Assembly: GCA_017512045.1 (NCBI GenBank)
Contig: JAFWHE010000012.1
Coordinates: 88,935-132,287, forward strand
Reading direction: 5' to 3'
DNA: 43,353 bases
Source: Candidatus Saccharimonadota bacterium
Lineage (GTDB): Bacteria; Patescibacteriota; Saccharimonadia; Saccharimonadales; Saccharimonadaceae
Positions 10,185 through 19,290 of this stretch are shown piece by piece. The position numbers and the translations under genes are program-made. The notes under the pieces are model-generated. The model had not been told where the DNA came from, searched no databases, and saw only the letters and a list, made by a program, of their open reading frames with translations. How positions within the stretch are numbered: the first letter of the stretch is position 1; every line of letters starts with the position of its first letter.

Positions 10185-10190
10185 TATCAT

Positions 10191-10775
10191 ATGAAAACTC
10201 GCGCAAAAAGTCGCGTCAAAAATACAAACGACCTGAGGTATCAAAACACGCAAAGACGCCTTAATAAAGTTATTGAGCGTTATGTTCGGCAGAGACGGAT
10301 AACTCGTCTAAAAGCAAAAGTTATTAGCTACGTAGCGAAAGTCAACGTGTCCACTTTTTATGACCATTATGGCAATATAGAAGATGCGCTGAATTATGTA
10401 GACAACAGAATGAAAGAAGAGCTAAAGAATCTGAAGAAAGAAATCAATGCAACAAGAGAAGATGATTTGCAAAAGATATATGTCAGGATTTTGCACTTTA
10501 TTTATAAAAATAAAGATTATTATGAGATGATTACTTATCGCAAGAATCAGTTTTCGCTCCAACAAATTACGGAGATTTTTCGGCCTATAATTTGCCAGAA
10601 ATGGAATAAATACAAAGATGCTGATATAGAGATGATTTTTCAGATTTTTGCTTGGGAATTTAGCGGCGTGGTATATTGCTGGGCGCAAAATGACAAATTT
10701 AATGAGCATAGGATAGTCTATTACGCTAAAAAATTAGAAAAATTAACTAATACTGCTTGTCAGAGATTAGTTTAA
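10191..10775 (+). CDS. TetR/AcrR-like transcriptional regulator
   Basis: 194 residues, basic N-terminus. Residues of roughly 20-60 form a TetR-type helix-turn-helix: RLKAKVISYVAKVNVSTFYD followed by HYGNIEDALNYV, matching the usual 'vs..tlY.HF..k..L' pattern. The rest is a helical ligand/dimer domain with no recognisable ligand signature. ATG at 10191 chosen because TATAAT lies 6 nt upstream; longer in-frame starts fall inside the divergent gene. It is a candidate regulator of the Clp-like operon across the shared 34-nt region, or of pilB downstream. Confidence 0.78.
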   Translation: MKTRAKSRVKNTNDLRYQNTQRRLNKVIERYVRQRRITRLKAKVISYVAKVNVSTFYDHYGNIEDALNYVDNRMKEELKNLKKEINATREDDLQKIYVRILHFIYKNKDYYEMITYRKNQFSLQQITEIFRPIICQKWNKYKDADIEMIFQIFAWEFSGVVYCWAQNDKFNEHRIVYYAKKLEKLTNTACQRLV

Positions 10776-10803
10776 AATAAAATGTTTATGCTATAATAAT
10801 GCT

Positions 10804-12432
10804 ATGGACGAGCAAGAGATTCAACAAAAACGTCGTGATAATGAGGAAGAGGCCGCTGCTACCAGAGCACGCTTGCTCGGTTTGCCATATCTGGATACTC
10901 GTAAGTTTGAGAATGATACACCACTTGTAGATGGACTTCTGACCAAGAGTGAGATGCATGAGAACTTTATGATTCCACTTCAAAAGGGTGGTGATGGCGA
11001 GCATTATCAATTTATGGTGACTAGTCAGACTCCACGCAGTGTGATAGAGCGGATGCGTAAGGAATATCTGGATAGGGGTGAGAGAGCGGATTTCTTCCTG
11101 ATTACAGAATCAGCTTATAAAGTTTTCATTTTGCGTTATGATCCGCCACAAGCAACAGAATATGATGATATTACAATCGCTGGCGAAGGTGACTCGGAGA
11201 CAATTGCCAGTGTTAGTAAGGTATTGAATGAGGTCTCCACTGATAAAGTTTTTGACTATTTATTAGATCAGGCAGATCGCCTCGGTGCATCTGATATCCA
11301 CATTGAGAATTTGCGTGATTCTATTCGTTTGCGTATGCGCGTGGATGGCCTGCTTCACCCAGTTGCCACAATTAATCGTGATCGTTATCGTATCTTTATG
11401 GGTGAGCTTTCTTCGCGTGCTAATATTTCTACTGCGGCTCGCACGCCACAATCTGGGCATATGCAGATGGACATCTATCGTGATGGTAGTACACATTTGC
11501 TCAATATCCGTGTAGAAATGATTCCAACTATGTATGGTCAGGATGCGGTGCTCCGTTTGTTTAACTTTGATGAAACTTTACTCAACCTTGATCTTCTCGG
11601 CCTCGGTGAGGAGGAAAGGGCAGAAGTAGATGAAGTGATTTCTCATCCGCGTGGGTTAGTATTGATGGTAGGTCCTACCGGTTCTGGTAAATCTACCACG
11701 TTATATTCTATTATCAATGCTCTCAATACCACAGACCGCAAGATTATCACTTTGGAGGACCCAATTGAGTATGGTATTACTGGCATTTCTCAGATTCCGA
11801 TTAACACTACAGAAGGTGGTTCATTTGCCGATGGTTTGCGCTCTGTGCTTCGCTTGGACCCAGATGTGGTGATGGTTGGTGAGATTCGCGATGCTGATAC
11901 AGCTAAGACTGCCATCCAGGCTTCTATTACGGGCCACTTGGTGTTATCATCTTTCCATGCTAATTCCACTTCTGCGGCATTTTCTCGTATGATTGATATG
12001 ATTGGTACCAATCCGATTTTCTCGTCTTCTGTCCGTCTCGTGATAGCACAGCGTTTAGTACGGAAATTAGCAGATAACAAGGAAGCTTATCAGCCAGATG
12101 AGGCCACCATGAAATATTTTCATCGCGTATTTGACGGTACGGCGCCAGAGGTGATGGAGAAATATGGCATAGATCTAGACAATGTGACATTATACAAGCC
12201 GGTTCCATCCGCCGAAGTGCCGTTTGGCTACAAGGGCCGTACTGTGATTATGGAGCAATTGATAGTTTCTGAAAAAATCCAAGAGTTTATTCGTGGTGAC
12301 GTGAGCGATATTAATACTAACGCGATTGAGAAAGTAGCAAAGGCTGGCGGAATGCTGACCTTAGAGCAAAAGGGTGTGCTGGCGGCGTTGCGTGGAGAGA
12401 CTACTTTGAGCGAAGTTTCTCGTGTGATATAG
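10804..12432 (+). CDS. pilB: PilB/GspE-type secretion ATPase lacking the zinc motif
   Basis: 542 residues. It powers type IV pilus (or related) assembly from the cytoplasmic face of the membrane. An N-terminal domain precedes the GASDIHIE Asp-box (near 160), Walker A GPTGSGKST, Asp-rich LEDPIEYGI, Walker B VVMVGEIRD and the His-box ITGHLVLSSFHAN. Canonical family members have a four-Cys zinc site after 'RLVRKL'; here that stretch is RLVRKLADNKEAYQPDE with no Cys. No other pilus genes are in the window, so it is an isolated component, possibly serving DNA uptake with the ComEC encoded 18 kb away. TATAAT (10792-10797) plus 6 nt precedes the ATG. Confidence 0.92.
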   Translation: MDEQEIQQKRRDNEEEAAATRARLLGLPYLDTRKFENDTPLVDGLLTKSEMHENFMIPLQKGGDGEHYQFMVTSQTPRSVIERMRKEYLDRGERADFFLITESAYKVFILRYDPPQATEYDDITIAGEGDSETIASVSKVLNEVSTDKVFDYLLDQADRLGASDIHIENLRDSIRLRMRVDGLLHPVATINRDRYRIFMGELSSRANISTAARTPQSGHMQMDIYRDGSTHLLNIRVEMIPTMYGQDAVLRLFNFDETLLNLDLLGLGEEERAEVDEVISHPRGLVLMVGPTGSGKSTTLYSIINALNTTDRKIITLEDPIEYGITGISQIPINTTEGGSFADGLRSVLRLDPDVVMVGEIRDADTAKTAIQASITGHLVLSSFHANSTSAAFSRMIDMIGTNPIFSSSVRLVIAQRLVRKLADNKEAYQPDEATMKYFHRVFDGTAPEVMEKYGIDLDNVTLYKPVPSAEVPFGYKGRTVIMEQLIVSEKIQEFIRGDVSDINTNAIEKVAKAGGMLTLEQKGVLAALRGETTLSEVSRVI

Positions 12433-12433
12433 A

Positions 12434-12766
12434 TTATTTACGAGGTTTGGAGATATTGGCTGGGCGACCATATTCTGGCAAGATAATTTTGTGCTTTTTG
12501 CCGTGATGGTCATAAAGTGGAATTTGGAGCTGATCGGCCAGAGTATTGACAACTGTTGCTCCAATACGCAATCCAGTGAAGCTTCCAGGACCAGACATAA
12601 AGGTGATTTCTGTGATGTCTTGCCAAGTAGCGTTATTTTCTGTTAATTTCTCCCGAACGAAACCATGTAGCTTTTCTGCCATGTCGCGGCCTAGTTCTGC
12701 TTGGTATTCTTTATTATCCAAGCGTAGGATACAAGTTGGCGTAGAGGTATCCAGATAGAGCTTCAT
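12434..12766 (-). CDS. tsaB: TsaB, half-length, tRNA t6A scaffold subunit
   Basis: 110 residues versus about 220-230 in model bacteria. The N-terminal ASKHA half is preserved: MKLYLDTSTPTCILRLDN, the helix with GRDMAEKLHGFV, and MSGPGSFTGLRIGATVVNTLA. The C-terminal half is missing. TsaB is non-catalytic and mainly dimerises with TsaD, so the retained half contains the expected interface. It overlaps tsaE by 4 nt (ATGA), and its stop is 1 nt from that of convergent pilB. tsaD and tsaC are not in this window. Confidence 0.9.
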   Translation of the reverse strand: MKLYLDTSTPTCILRLDNKEYQAELGRDMAEKLHGFVREKLTENNATWQDITEITFMSGPGSFTGLRIGATVVNTLADQLQIPLYDHHGKKHKIILPEYGRPANISKPRK

Positions 12767-13224
12767 TTGTCGCTCCTTTTTGGGCCGGTTTCTGTAATAG
12801 TGCGCGTTTCATCGTCATTGAGCGTAAATCGCAAAATCAAGTGATCTTCTGGCAAAATATCAGTAATAGACTCGCCCCATTCTATGATGGTTATACTGTT
12901 TTCTGCAGTAATACTTTCTGCTAAATCCTCCGCCATTAATCCTGGATCATCTAGGCGGTAAAAATCATAGTGCGACAAAACCCCACTATCGTTACCGATG
13001 GCAAAAAAGTAACGTCTACAAATCGTAAAGCTAGGAGAAGTAACAGGCCCGTTGATTACTTTCAAGCCTTCAGCTATGCCACGCGTAAAAGTGGTTTTTC
13101 CTACGCCTACATCACCAACTAACTCAACAACAATAGGACGGTGGTTTTTTGCTAATTCCTTAGCAAATTTCTGTCCGTATTTCTTCCCAAAAGAAATCAA
13201 TTCCGCTTCACTGAAGAGGTTCAT
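12763..13224 (-). CDS. tsaE: TsaE, ATPase for tRNA t6A synthesis
   Basis: 153 residues. Walker A GDVGVGKTTFTRGIAEGL, the family signature VTSPSFTICRRY, HYDFYRLDDP, and Walker B/EWGE (ITIIEWGESI) identify TsaE (YjeE), which resets the TsaB-TsaD complex in N6-threonylcarbamoyladenosine synthesis. It heads a two-gene operon with tsaB. The start at 13224 lies 6 nt after a -10 (TAAACT) with a perfect -35. Confidence 0.95.
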   Translation of the reverse strand: MNLFSEAELISFGKKYGQKFAKELAKNHRPIVVELVGDVGVGKTTFTRGIAEGLKVINGPVTSPSFTICRRYFFAIGNDSGVLSHYDFYRLDDPGLMAEDLAESITAENSITIIEWGESITDILPEDHLILRFTLNDDETRTITETGPKRSDK

Positions 13225-13230
13225 GGTGTG

Positions 13231-13259
13231 AGTTTATCATAAAATGTTAAAAATGTCAA
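13231..13259 (-). promoter_or_regulatory. tsaE-tsaB promoter
   Basis: TTGACA (13259-13254), exactly 17 nt, TAAACT (13236-13231), then 6 nt and the tsaE ATG. It confirms the leaderless geometry even where the -10 is not a perfect TATAAT. Confidence 0.8.
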
Positions 13260-13342
13260 GATGCTTATGCTAAAAACTATTTTTTCCGCTTGTATTTATT
13301 TCTGAAATATCCTATAATTAAGACATTAATGGAGACTTTTTA

Positions 13343-14287
13343 ATGGATAATAATATGCAACCTTTCGCACCACAGCCGTCTAGTCGGCCGGATAATGTCG
13401 TGCCGAATCCAAATCAAAATCAGAACACTGCGCCGAGTAGCCCAATCGATCCGCAAATTCCTCCTGCTATGCCACAAGGTTATCAGCCAGCACAGACTGC
13501 ACCACTTAGTGCACAACAAGGTCAACCTATGTTAAATAACACTGGTGTCACGCTAGAGTCTCCTATCTTAGAGCCGACACATTTTGATGGCATGCAAAAT
13601 CCAAACCTTCCTAATCAGCCGATTGGTTCTGCCACGAAGCCTGGTGCTACTCAGCTTTCTCCAGAGCAGCAGAAGACCAAGATGTTTGTCACTCTCTCCA
13701 TTGTCTTTGGTGCGCTAGCCTTCATTGGTATTATTTTGGGTATTTGGAGCCTAGTGTCTAACATTGATACATCTAATAAACTTAAACAGACTCAGGACCA
13801 ACTTGGTATTGCTCAACAGATTATTGGCAAGATAGAAGAAGACACTGGCGTTACGATTACTTCTGTGGATACCGTGCCAGAATATGTTGCAGTACCGGGT
13901 AATATTTATATCACAGAATGGGGAATCAAGTTCAAAATTCCAGATGATTTGGAAAACGTATCATATACTTTGGACCAGAAATATCGTCCACAAATTTGTT
14001 TCGCTGCACATAAGACAGGCATCAAGTATTTCCCAGCCTTTGCTGATATAGATCAAAATCCTAGGGGTGTAGGTTGTGTGACTAGAGTTGCCTCCTATGA
14101 GGGTGATTCCGATAAGGATACTGGAATTAGCTTTGGTCAGAAAATCTATTCTTATGGTGATTATAATTACTTCTACAACGCACCAGAGGGGCATTTCTCT
14201 CAGGATGCCGCAGAGCAAGGCCTAGAAGACACCGCTGCACAGATTGTGAAAAATATGATTTCCAATAATATTTCTAATTATCAATAG
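13343..14287 (+). CDS. Single-span surface protein with Pro/Gln/Asn-rich cytoplasmic N-terminus
   Basis: 314 residues. About 110 residues of Pro/Gln/Asn-rich low complexity, one membrane span near 115-138 (TLSIVFGALAFIGIILGIWS), a short coiled segment (NKLKQTQDQLGIAQQIIGKI), and a folded outer domain with two Cys (QICFAAHK and GVGCVTRV) that could form a disulfide. No family recognised. The architecture (low-complexity N-terminus, one span, outer domain) recurs in the 412-residue protein at 37127. GGAG lies 8 nt before the ATG and TATAAT about 25 nt before it, so this gene has a short leader. Confidence 0.8.
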   Translation: MDNNMQPFAPQPSSRPDNVVPNPNQNQNTAPSSPIDPQIPPAMPQGYQPAQTAPLSAQQGQPMLNNTGVTLESPILEPTHFDGMQNPNLPNQPIGSATKPGATQLSPEQQKTKMFVTLSIVFGALAFIGIILGIWSLVSNIDTSNKLKQTQDQLGIAQQIIGKIEEDTGVTITSVDTVPEYVAVPGNIYITEWGIKFKIPDDLENVSYTLDQKYRPQICFAAHKTGIKYFPAFADIDQNPRGVGCVTRVASYEGDSDKDTGISFGQKIYSYGDYNYFYNAPEGHFSQDAAEQGLEDTAAQIVKNMISNNISNYQ

Positions 14288-14336
14288 TAAATAACCAATT
14301 TGCTGAAATAATTTCTGAGATTACTGGTTTTTGTGA

Positions 14337-14415
14337 TATAATAAAGGTGTAATTATCATTAAATTTAATTTATTTATATTATTTGTTAATCCGCCAATAT
14401 CAGGAAAATATTGGC
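14337..14415 (+). promoter_or_regulatory. RNase Y promoter and leader hairpin
   Basis: Extended -10 TGATATAAT ends at 14342, about 100 nt before the ATG, giving one of the few long leaders here. Within it an 8-bp perfect hairpin, GCCAATAT (14393-14400), 7-nt loop, ATATTGGC (14408-14415), sits 28 nt before the start codon. It may be a processing or autoregulatory element. Confidence 0.6.
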
Positions 14416-14443
14416 AAAAACTAGCAAAATAGAAAGGTTTATT

Positions 14444-15961
14444 ATGGAGATAGCCATAATCGTAATTGCTGCAATAGCTGGTATTGGGGCTGGTGCTGGC
14501 GCTGTTGCTGCATATAACAAGAAGAATGAAAACGGTGGGAAAAATCGTGCGGACGATCTGATTCGCAAAGCAAAGAATGAGGCTTCTGACATCGTTTCTA
14601 AAGCACGCAAAGAGGCTGCTGATATTGCAGAAAAGTCTCAGAATGAGGAGAACGATCGTCGCAAAGAGTGGAAGCGAACAGAGAATCGTCTTTCTGAGCG
14701 TGAGACTACCTTAGACAGTAAGTTAGACCAGTTAGAGAAGAAGTCTGAGCGTCTGGTTAAACAAGAAAAGGAAATAGAGGGCTTGAAGGGTGAAATTCGC
14801 ACCATTCGTGATAAACAACATGAGAAGTTAGAGAAGATTGCTGGCCTTTCTAAGACTGATGCTCGTGACAAGCTAATGAAGATGACAGAGAATGATATCA
14901 AAGCAGATCTTGTCAATCTCGTCGCCAAAGAACAAAAAGAGATTAAACACGATGTAGACGAGACTGCGCAAGCAATTCTGCTCACTGCTATGGAACGTAT
15001 GAGCTCAGAAGTTACCGCAGACCGTACTATTACCGCTTTGAAACTCCCAGATGATGAAATGAAAGGTCGCATAATTGGCAAGGAAGGTCGCAATATTCAG
15101 GCTCTCCAACGTGCTACCGGTGTGGACATCATGGTAGATGATACACCTGGCATGGTAGTACTGTCATCTTTTGATCCGATTCGTCGTCAGGTTGCTCGCT
15201 ATGCTTTGGAACGTTTAATGAAAGATGGCCGTATCAATCCATCTTCTATCGAAGAAGTTGTGGCTAAAGGTGAGAAAGAAATAGAAAAAGAAGTCGTTCG
15301 TGCTGGAGAAGATGCTGTGCGTGAAGTTGGCCTAGTTGGTATTCCACGTGAGTTGATTCATTTGCTCGGCGAGCTAAAGTTCCGCACTAGCTATGGTCAG
15401 AATGTATTATTGCACTCTGTGGAGATGGCACATATGGCTGGTATGATTGCAGAAGAAATTGGTGCAGACAAGCGTATTGCGAAAACTGCTACGCTGTTCC
15501 ATGACGTAGGCAAAGCCGTCACACATAAGATTGAGGGTAAGCATGCTGACATCGGCGCAGAGCTAGCAAAAAAATATGGTATGAGCGATGAGATTGTTCA
15601 TGCTATTGCTGCCCATCACGATGATATAGAGCCTACTACACCAGAGGCTGTGATCGTGAAAATTTGCGATGCAATTTCTGCTGCTCGTCCTGGTGCTCGC
15701 AATATTTCCGCAGAAAACTTCGCCGAACGTATGCGTGATTTAGAGAATATTGCCACTAGTTTCCCTGGCATTGACAAGGCTTATGCTATTTCTGCTGGTC
15801 GTGAAGTGCGTGTCATCGTAGAGCCAAAGCAGGTAGATGATCTCACTGCCCTGAAGCTTGCTCGTGATATTGCTAACAAAATTGAAGCTACTATGTCCTA
15901 TCCTGGCGTGATTAAAGTCAATGTTGTCAGAGAGACTAGGGCGATTGAATATGCAAAATAA
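14444..15961 (+). CDS. rny: Ribonuclease Y
   Basis: 505 residues; membrane-bound endoribonuclease that starts mRNA decay. N-terminal membrane span (EIAIIVIAAIAGIGAGAGAV), a long charged coiled coil to about 190, KH domain (MKGRIIGKEGRNIQALQRA), and HD domain with FHDVGKAVTHKIEGKHADIG and AIAAHHDDIEP. Start 14444 chosen for the membrane span directly after it and AAAGG 6 nt upstream; an in-frame TTG at 14411 lies inside the leader hairpin. The DedA-like gene overlaps its end by 11 nt. Confidence 0.96.
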   Translation: MEIAIIVIAAIAGIGAGAGAVAAYNKKNENGGKNRADDLIRKAKNEASDIVSKARKEAADIAEKSQNEENDRRKEWKRTENRLSERETTLDSKLDQLEKKSERLVKQEKEIEGLKGEIRTIRDKQHEKLEKIAGLSKTDARDKLMKMTENDIKADLVNLVAKEQKEIKHDVDETAQAILLTAMERMSSEVTADRTITALKLPDDEMKGRIIGKEGRNIQALQRATGVDIMVDDTPGMVVLSSFDPIRRQVARYALERLMKDGRINPSSIEEVVAKGEKEIEKEVVRAGEDAVREVGLVGIPRELIHLLGELKFRTSYGQNVLLHSVEMAHMAGMIAEEIGADKRIAKTATLFHDVGKAVTHKIEGKHADIGAELAKKYGMSDEIVHAIAAHHDDIEPTTPEAVIVKICDAISAARPGARNISAENFAERMRDLENIATSFPGIDKAYAISAGREVRVIVEPKQVDDLTALKLARDIANKIEATMSYPGVIKVNVVRETRAIEYAK

Positions 15962-16745
15962 ACAGGCGAGGAAGATTCCAAAAAGTTATATCATTGTTGG
16001 TATAATTATCCTGCTTGCTATTGGCTACATTGTATGGGATATCTTATCTAGCGGTCCGTTGACGGTATTTTTCCGTGATAGGGAACGTATCGTCCGGACA
16101 GTGAATCAGCTTGGTCCTCTAGCGCCACTTGCTTATATTGGTTTACAGATTCTACAGACAGTGGTTGCACCGATACCAGGTAATTTGGTTGGTGGGATTG
16201 GTGGGTATATGTTCGGCTGGTGGGGTGTACTTTGGACTACTATTGGTGCTACTATCGGTGCTGCGATAGTATTCTGGATCTCTCGTCGGTATGGTAGGGG
16301 GATTGTAGAGAGATTAGTAAAAAAAGAGTCATTGGAGAAATTTGACTTTGTTCTGAATAGTGAACGTGCATCTTGGCTTTTGTTCTTGATTTTCGTTATA
16401 CCAGGTTTACCAGACGATGTAGTTTGTTATTTGGCAGGCCTGACCAAAGTTCCACTCAAGAAGCTAGTTTTGATTTTTGCTATTGGCCGGTTGCCGGCGG
16501 TAATTGGTAATAATTATATTGGCATGGGCATTGGTGACGGAAATTATGGCCTAGTGGCTGGTATAGCAATAGTAGCGGTTCTACTGGTAGGTATTATTTA
16601 TTGGCAACAAGATGCTATTATGGGGTTGCTTAGCAAAGACTATAGGACTAAGAATCGCCATGAGATTAGAAAGAAAGCAATTAAAGATTTGGCAGATGAT
16701 AGTAAGCTTAACAACTCTATTGCCAAAAAGCAGAAAAAGTCATAA
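15951..16745 (+). CDS. DedA/TVP38 (VTT-domain) membrane protein
   Basis: 264 residues with five to six spans. The VTT domain is recognisable: VAPIPGNLVGGIGGYMFGWW, GATIGAAIVFWISRRYGRG and FVIPGLPDDVVCYLAGLTKV. Bacterial members are linked to membrane lipid movement and undecaprenyl phosphate recycling. The C-terminus is a basic cytoplasmic tail. It overlaps the end of rny by 11 nt and lies upstream of uppP, so a lipid-carrier role would fit the neighbourhood (inference). Confidence 0.88.
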   Translation: MQNKQARKIPKSYIIVGIIILLAIGYIVWDILSSGPLTVFFRDRERIVRTVNQLGPLAPLAYIGLQILQTVVAPIPGNLVGGIGGYMFGWWGVLWTTIGATIGAAIVFWISRRYGRGIVERLVKKESLEKFDFVLNSERASWLLFLIFVIPGLPDDVVCYLAGLTKVPLKKLVLIFAIGRLPAVIGNNYIGMGIGDGNYGLVAGIAIVAVLLVGIIYWQQDAIMGLLSKDYRTKNRHEIRKKAIKDLADDSKLNNSIAKKQKKS

Positions 16746-16754
16746 AATAAAAAT

Positions 16755-17672
16755 ATGAATAATCCTAATGCTCAATCTATGCATAAGAAAAATACAAAAT
16801 CATATAAAATGACTCGAATTACGATTGCTATTGTGCTGATTGCGTCTTTGGCGTTTGCTGGCTTTGCTATTTTCTCTGTTCATAATATTGCTAAGACCGT
16901 AGAGGACAAAATTGTTGCTGCTAAGGGTGGCATTCCAGAGACCTGGAAAAAGGTTAGAGGTACCTCCGTCATAGAAAGTGAAATCGTCTCCCGCATTATT
17001 AACAGTGACTATATAGAGTACACAGTAAAGGTTAAGAATACTGACGAGAATGCGGTCTCTCTGACTAATATAGCGGCATATTTTTCTGATGGAAAGAATT
17101 ATGGCTTTATTCCACTATCTGATAAATCCCTGGAGTATACGTATGTGGAGAAAGATAATAATTCCTGGGTGTCCCAAGTAGTGACTGAACCAACCAATAA
17201 TAGTGATGGGTTTAAATTAGAGAATAAGATTTATCTTGGAGTAGAGGGCTCAGAGACTGATACGGTTTATTTTCGCTATGTAGTTGAGCCGATGAATGAC
17301 GGTGGTGTAGTAAGTAATAAGGTCGCTATACTAATTAGCGAGGACGGTAGCCAAACTATGTCTACTGCAGAGAGTGAAGTAGAGTATACAAAGACAGATG
17401 ATGTTCGTCTGGCTGCAGAAGATATTGCGCGCGAGAATCCGGCGGAAGTTTTCCAGGATCCAAACGATGATTCCGGTGAATATACTAAGCCTCTTGGTGT
17501 AGTTTCTGAGCCTACTTCTACAGTATTTCACGCTTCTGCCCTCGGTGCAATTGGTCTTGCACCAGATGAGCTTAGCAATAATATTATCATCGTTGTTGCA
17601 GCATTAGGTACATTTGCGATAGCTTTAGTAGCATATTTAGTTATGCATCATAATACAAAGAGAGCCGCTTAA
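16755..17672 (+). CDS. Surface protein with N- and C-terminal membrane spans
   Basis: 305 residues. A span near 22-42 (ITIAIVLIASLAFAGFAIFS), then an extracytoplasmic domain of about 220 residues with beta-rich, DUF4352/telomeric-type features (EYTVKVKNTDENAVSLTNIA, then a segment on free amino-acid 'YFSDGKNYGF'), an acidic linker, and a second span close to the C-terminus (NIIIVVAALGTFAIALVAYL) with a short basic tail. No family is confidently named. It starts 9 nt after the DedA-like gene, so it is in the rny operon. Confidence 0.75.
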   Translation: MNNPNAQSMHKKNTKSYKMTRITIAIVLIASLAFAGFAIFSVHNIAKTVEDKIVAAKGGIPETWKKVRGTSVIESEIVSRIINSDYIEYTVKVKNTDENAVSLTNIAAYFSDGKNYGFIPLSDKSLEYTYVEKDNNSWVSQVVTEPTNNSDGFKLENKIYLGVEGSETDTVYFRYVVEPMNDGGVVSNKVAILISEDGSQTMSTAESEVEYTKTDDVRLAAEDIARENPAEVFQDPNDDSGEYTKPLGVVSEPTSTVFHASALGAIGLAPDELSNNIIIVVAALGTFAIALVAYLVMHHNTKRAA

Positions 17673-17754
17673 TCATCGACAGCTAGTCTTTAATCTGATA
17701 TAATATATTTAAGTTTTTCAATATTTTTGATTGGCAAAAGCCAAAGGAGAGATC

Positions 17755-18456
17755 ATGTCAGGACATAGTAAATGGGCAACTACTAAGCGTCAAAAAGCAG
17801 TCGTAGATGCAAAACGGGGCGCGTTATTCACGAAAATTGGTAATCAGATTGCTATTGCTGCTCGTAGTGGTACTGATCCTGCGATGAATCCATCTCTAGC
17901 CATGGTATTAGAGAAAGCTCGTCTTGCCAATATGCCAAAGGCGAATATCGAGCGTGCTATTGCGCGCGTAGCTGATAAATCTTCTGCTGCGCTAGTAGAA
18001 GAGACTTATGAGGCCTATGGCCCTGGTGGTATTGGTATTGTGATTGAAGTAGCCACTGATAATAAGAATCGCACTATGCCAGATGTTCGTAATGCTCTTC
18101 AAAAAAATGGTGGTCGTATGGCTGATCCTGGCTCTGTAATGTTCCAATTCCAAAGGAAGGGCGTCATCTTTATTACCGACAAAGGCGATGATCCGATGAT
18201 GATTGCGCTTGATGCTGGTGCAGAAGACGTGGTAGATGAAGATGATGGTACAGAAATCACCACTGCTTCTAGTGATTTGATGAAAGTCCGCCAAGCATTA
18301 GTAGATGCTGGTATGAATGTCACTAGTGCTGAGCTAAAATATGTTCCAACTTCTACTATCGAGCTGGACGGAGAAGATTTGGAGAAAGCTGAGAAGTTGC
18401 TTGATGCAATAGACGATTTAGATGATGTTACTGCTGTGCATACGAATTTAGGGTAA
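17755..18456 (+). CDS. yebC: YebC/TACO1-family protein
   Basis: 233 residues starting MSGHSKWATTKRQKAVVDAK, the diagnostic N-terminus. KANIERAIARVAD, YEAYGPGGIGIVIEVATDNK and NGGRMADPGSVMFQF follow. YebC proteins act on DNA as regulators or on translating ribosomes at difficult proline stretches, depending on the member; which applies here cannot be told. AAAGGAG lies 5 nt before the ATG. An in-frame TTG at 17731 is rejected as start because it precedes that site. Confidence 0.96.
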   Translation: MSGHSKWATTKRQKAVVDAKRGALFTKIGNQIAIAARSGTDPAMNPSLAMVLEKARLANMPKANIERAIARVADKSSAALVEETYEAYGPGGIGIVIEVATDNKNRTMPDVRNALQKNGGRMADPGSVMFQFQRKGVIFITDKGDDPMMIALDAGAEDVVDEDDGTEITTASSDLMKVRQALVDAGMNVTSAELKYVPTSTIELDGEDLEKAEKLLDAIDDLDDVTAVHTNLG

Positions 18457-18486
18457 GTGACTGTTTAGCTATGGTATAATGTACTT

Positions 18487-19290
18487 ATGGGTATTTTTAC
18501 TGCAATTATTTTAGGCTTAGTACAAGGTATTACAGAATTTATCCCGGTGTCCAGTTCCGGTCATCTGGAAATCGTCCAGCAGCTCATCGGTGGCCGACCA
18601 GAGGACTTCCACTATTTTCTGGAGCTAATTAACTTTGGTACTTTGCTAGCGCTGTTGATTTATTATCGCCAGAGAATCTGGAAAATTCTAAAAAATATTT
18701 TTGTGAAGAAAGATTTTCACTTTGCGATTAATGTTATTATCACTTGTATCCCGGCAGGATTGGCAGGATTACTTCTTGCTAAGTTTATAGAAGAAAACTC
18801 ATTCTTTTCATCGTTATACACGATTGGTATTGCCATGGGTGTAGTCGGCTTGCTCATGATTTTCATAGAAAAACTGCCAAAGAAGACCGAGCTAAAAGAC
18901 GAGACTAAGTTGTCTAAGTCACGTGCTCTAGGTATTGGTCTGGCGCAAGTTTTTGCACTGATTCCAGGTGTTTCGCGTTCTGGCTCTACTATCATAGCGG
19001 GCCGTGTGATGGGACTAAATAGTAAGTCCGCTGCAGATTATTCCTTCTTGGTCTCTATTCCGTTGATGATAGCTGTTTGCGGTAAGACTCTACTTTCCTC
19101 TGGTGCTAGGGAATATTTTTTTAACAATATTGGTATGCTAGCATTGTCAAATCTAATAGCTTTTGTCTCTGGTTTTCTAGCCATCTCATTTGTCATTAAA
19201 TACCTCAAAAAGTCTAATTCTCTGCAGGCATTTGGTTATTATCGTGTGATTGTGGCAATTATTGTGCTAGTCGCGATGTTGATACAATAA
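18487..19290 (+). CDS. uppP: Undecaprenyl-diphosphatase UppP/BacA
   Basis: 267 residues, about eight spans. Both family signatures are present: GLVQGITEFIPVSSSGHLEI near the N-terminus and VFALIPGVSRSGSTIIAGR in the middle. It dephosphorylates undecaprenyl diphosphate so the carrier lipid can be reused for wall and glycan synthesis. Its ATG is 6 nt after TATAAT (18475-18480), so the mRNA is probably leaderless. The stop abuts the aspS stop with no spacer. Confidence 0.96.
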   Translation: MGIFTAIILGLVQGITEFIPVSSSGHLEIVQQLIGGRPEDFHYFLELINFGTLLALLIYYRQRIWKILKNIFVKKDFHFAINVIITCIPAGLAGLLLAKFIEENSFFSSLYTIGIAMGVVGLLMIFIEKLPKKTELKDETKLSKSRALGIGLAQVFALIPGVSRSGSTIIAGRVMGLNSKSAADYSFLVSIPLMIAVCGKTLLSSGAREYFFNNIGMLALSNLIAFVSGFLAISFVIKYLKKSNSLQAFGYYRVIVAIIVLVAMLIQ

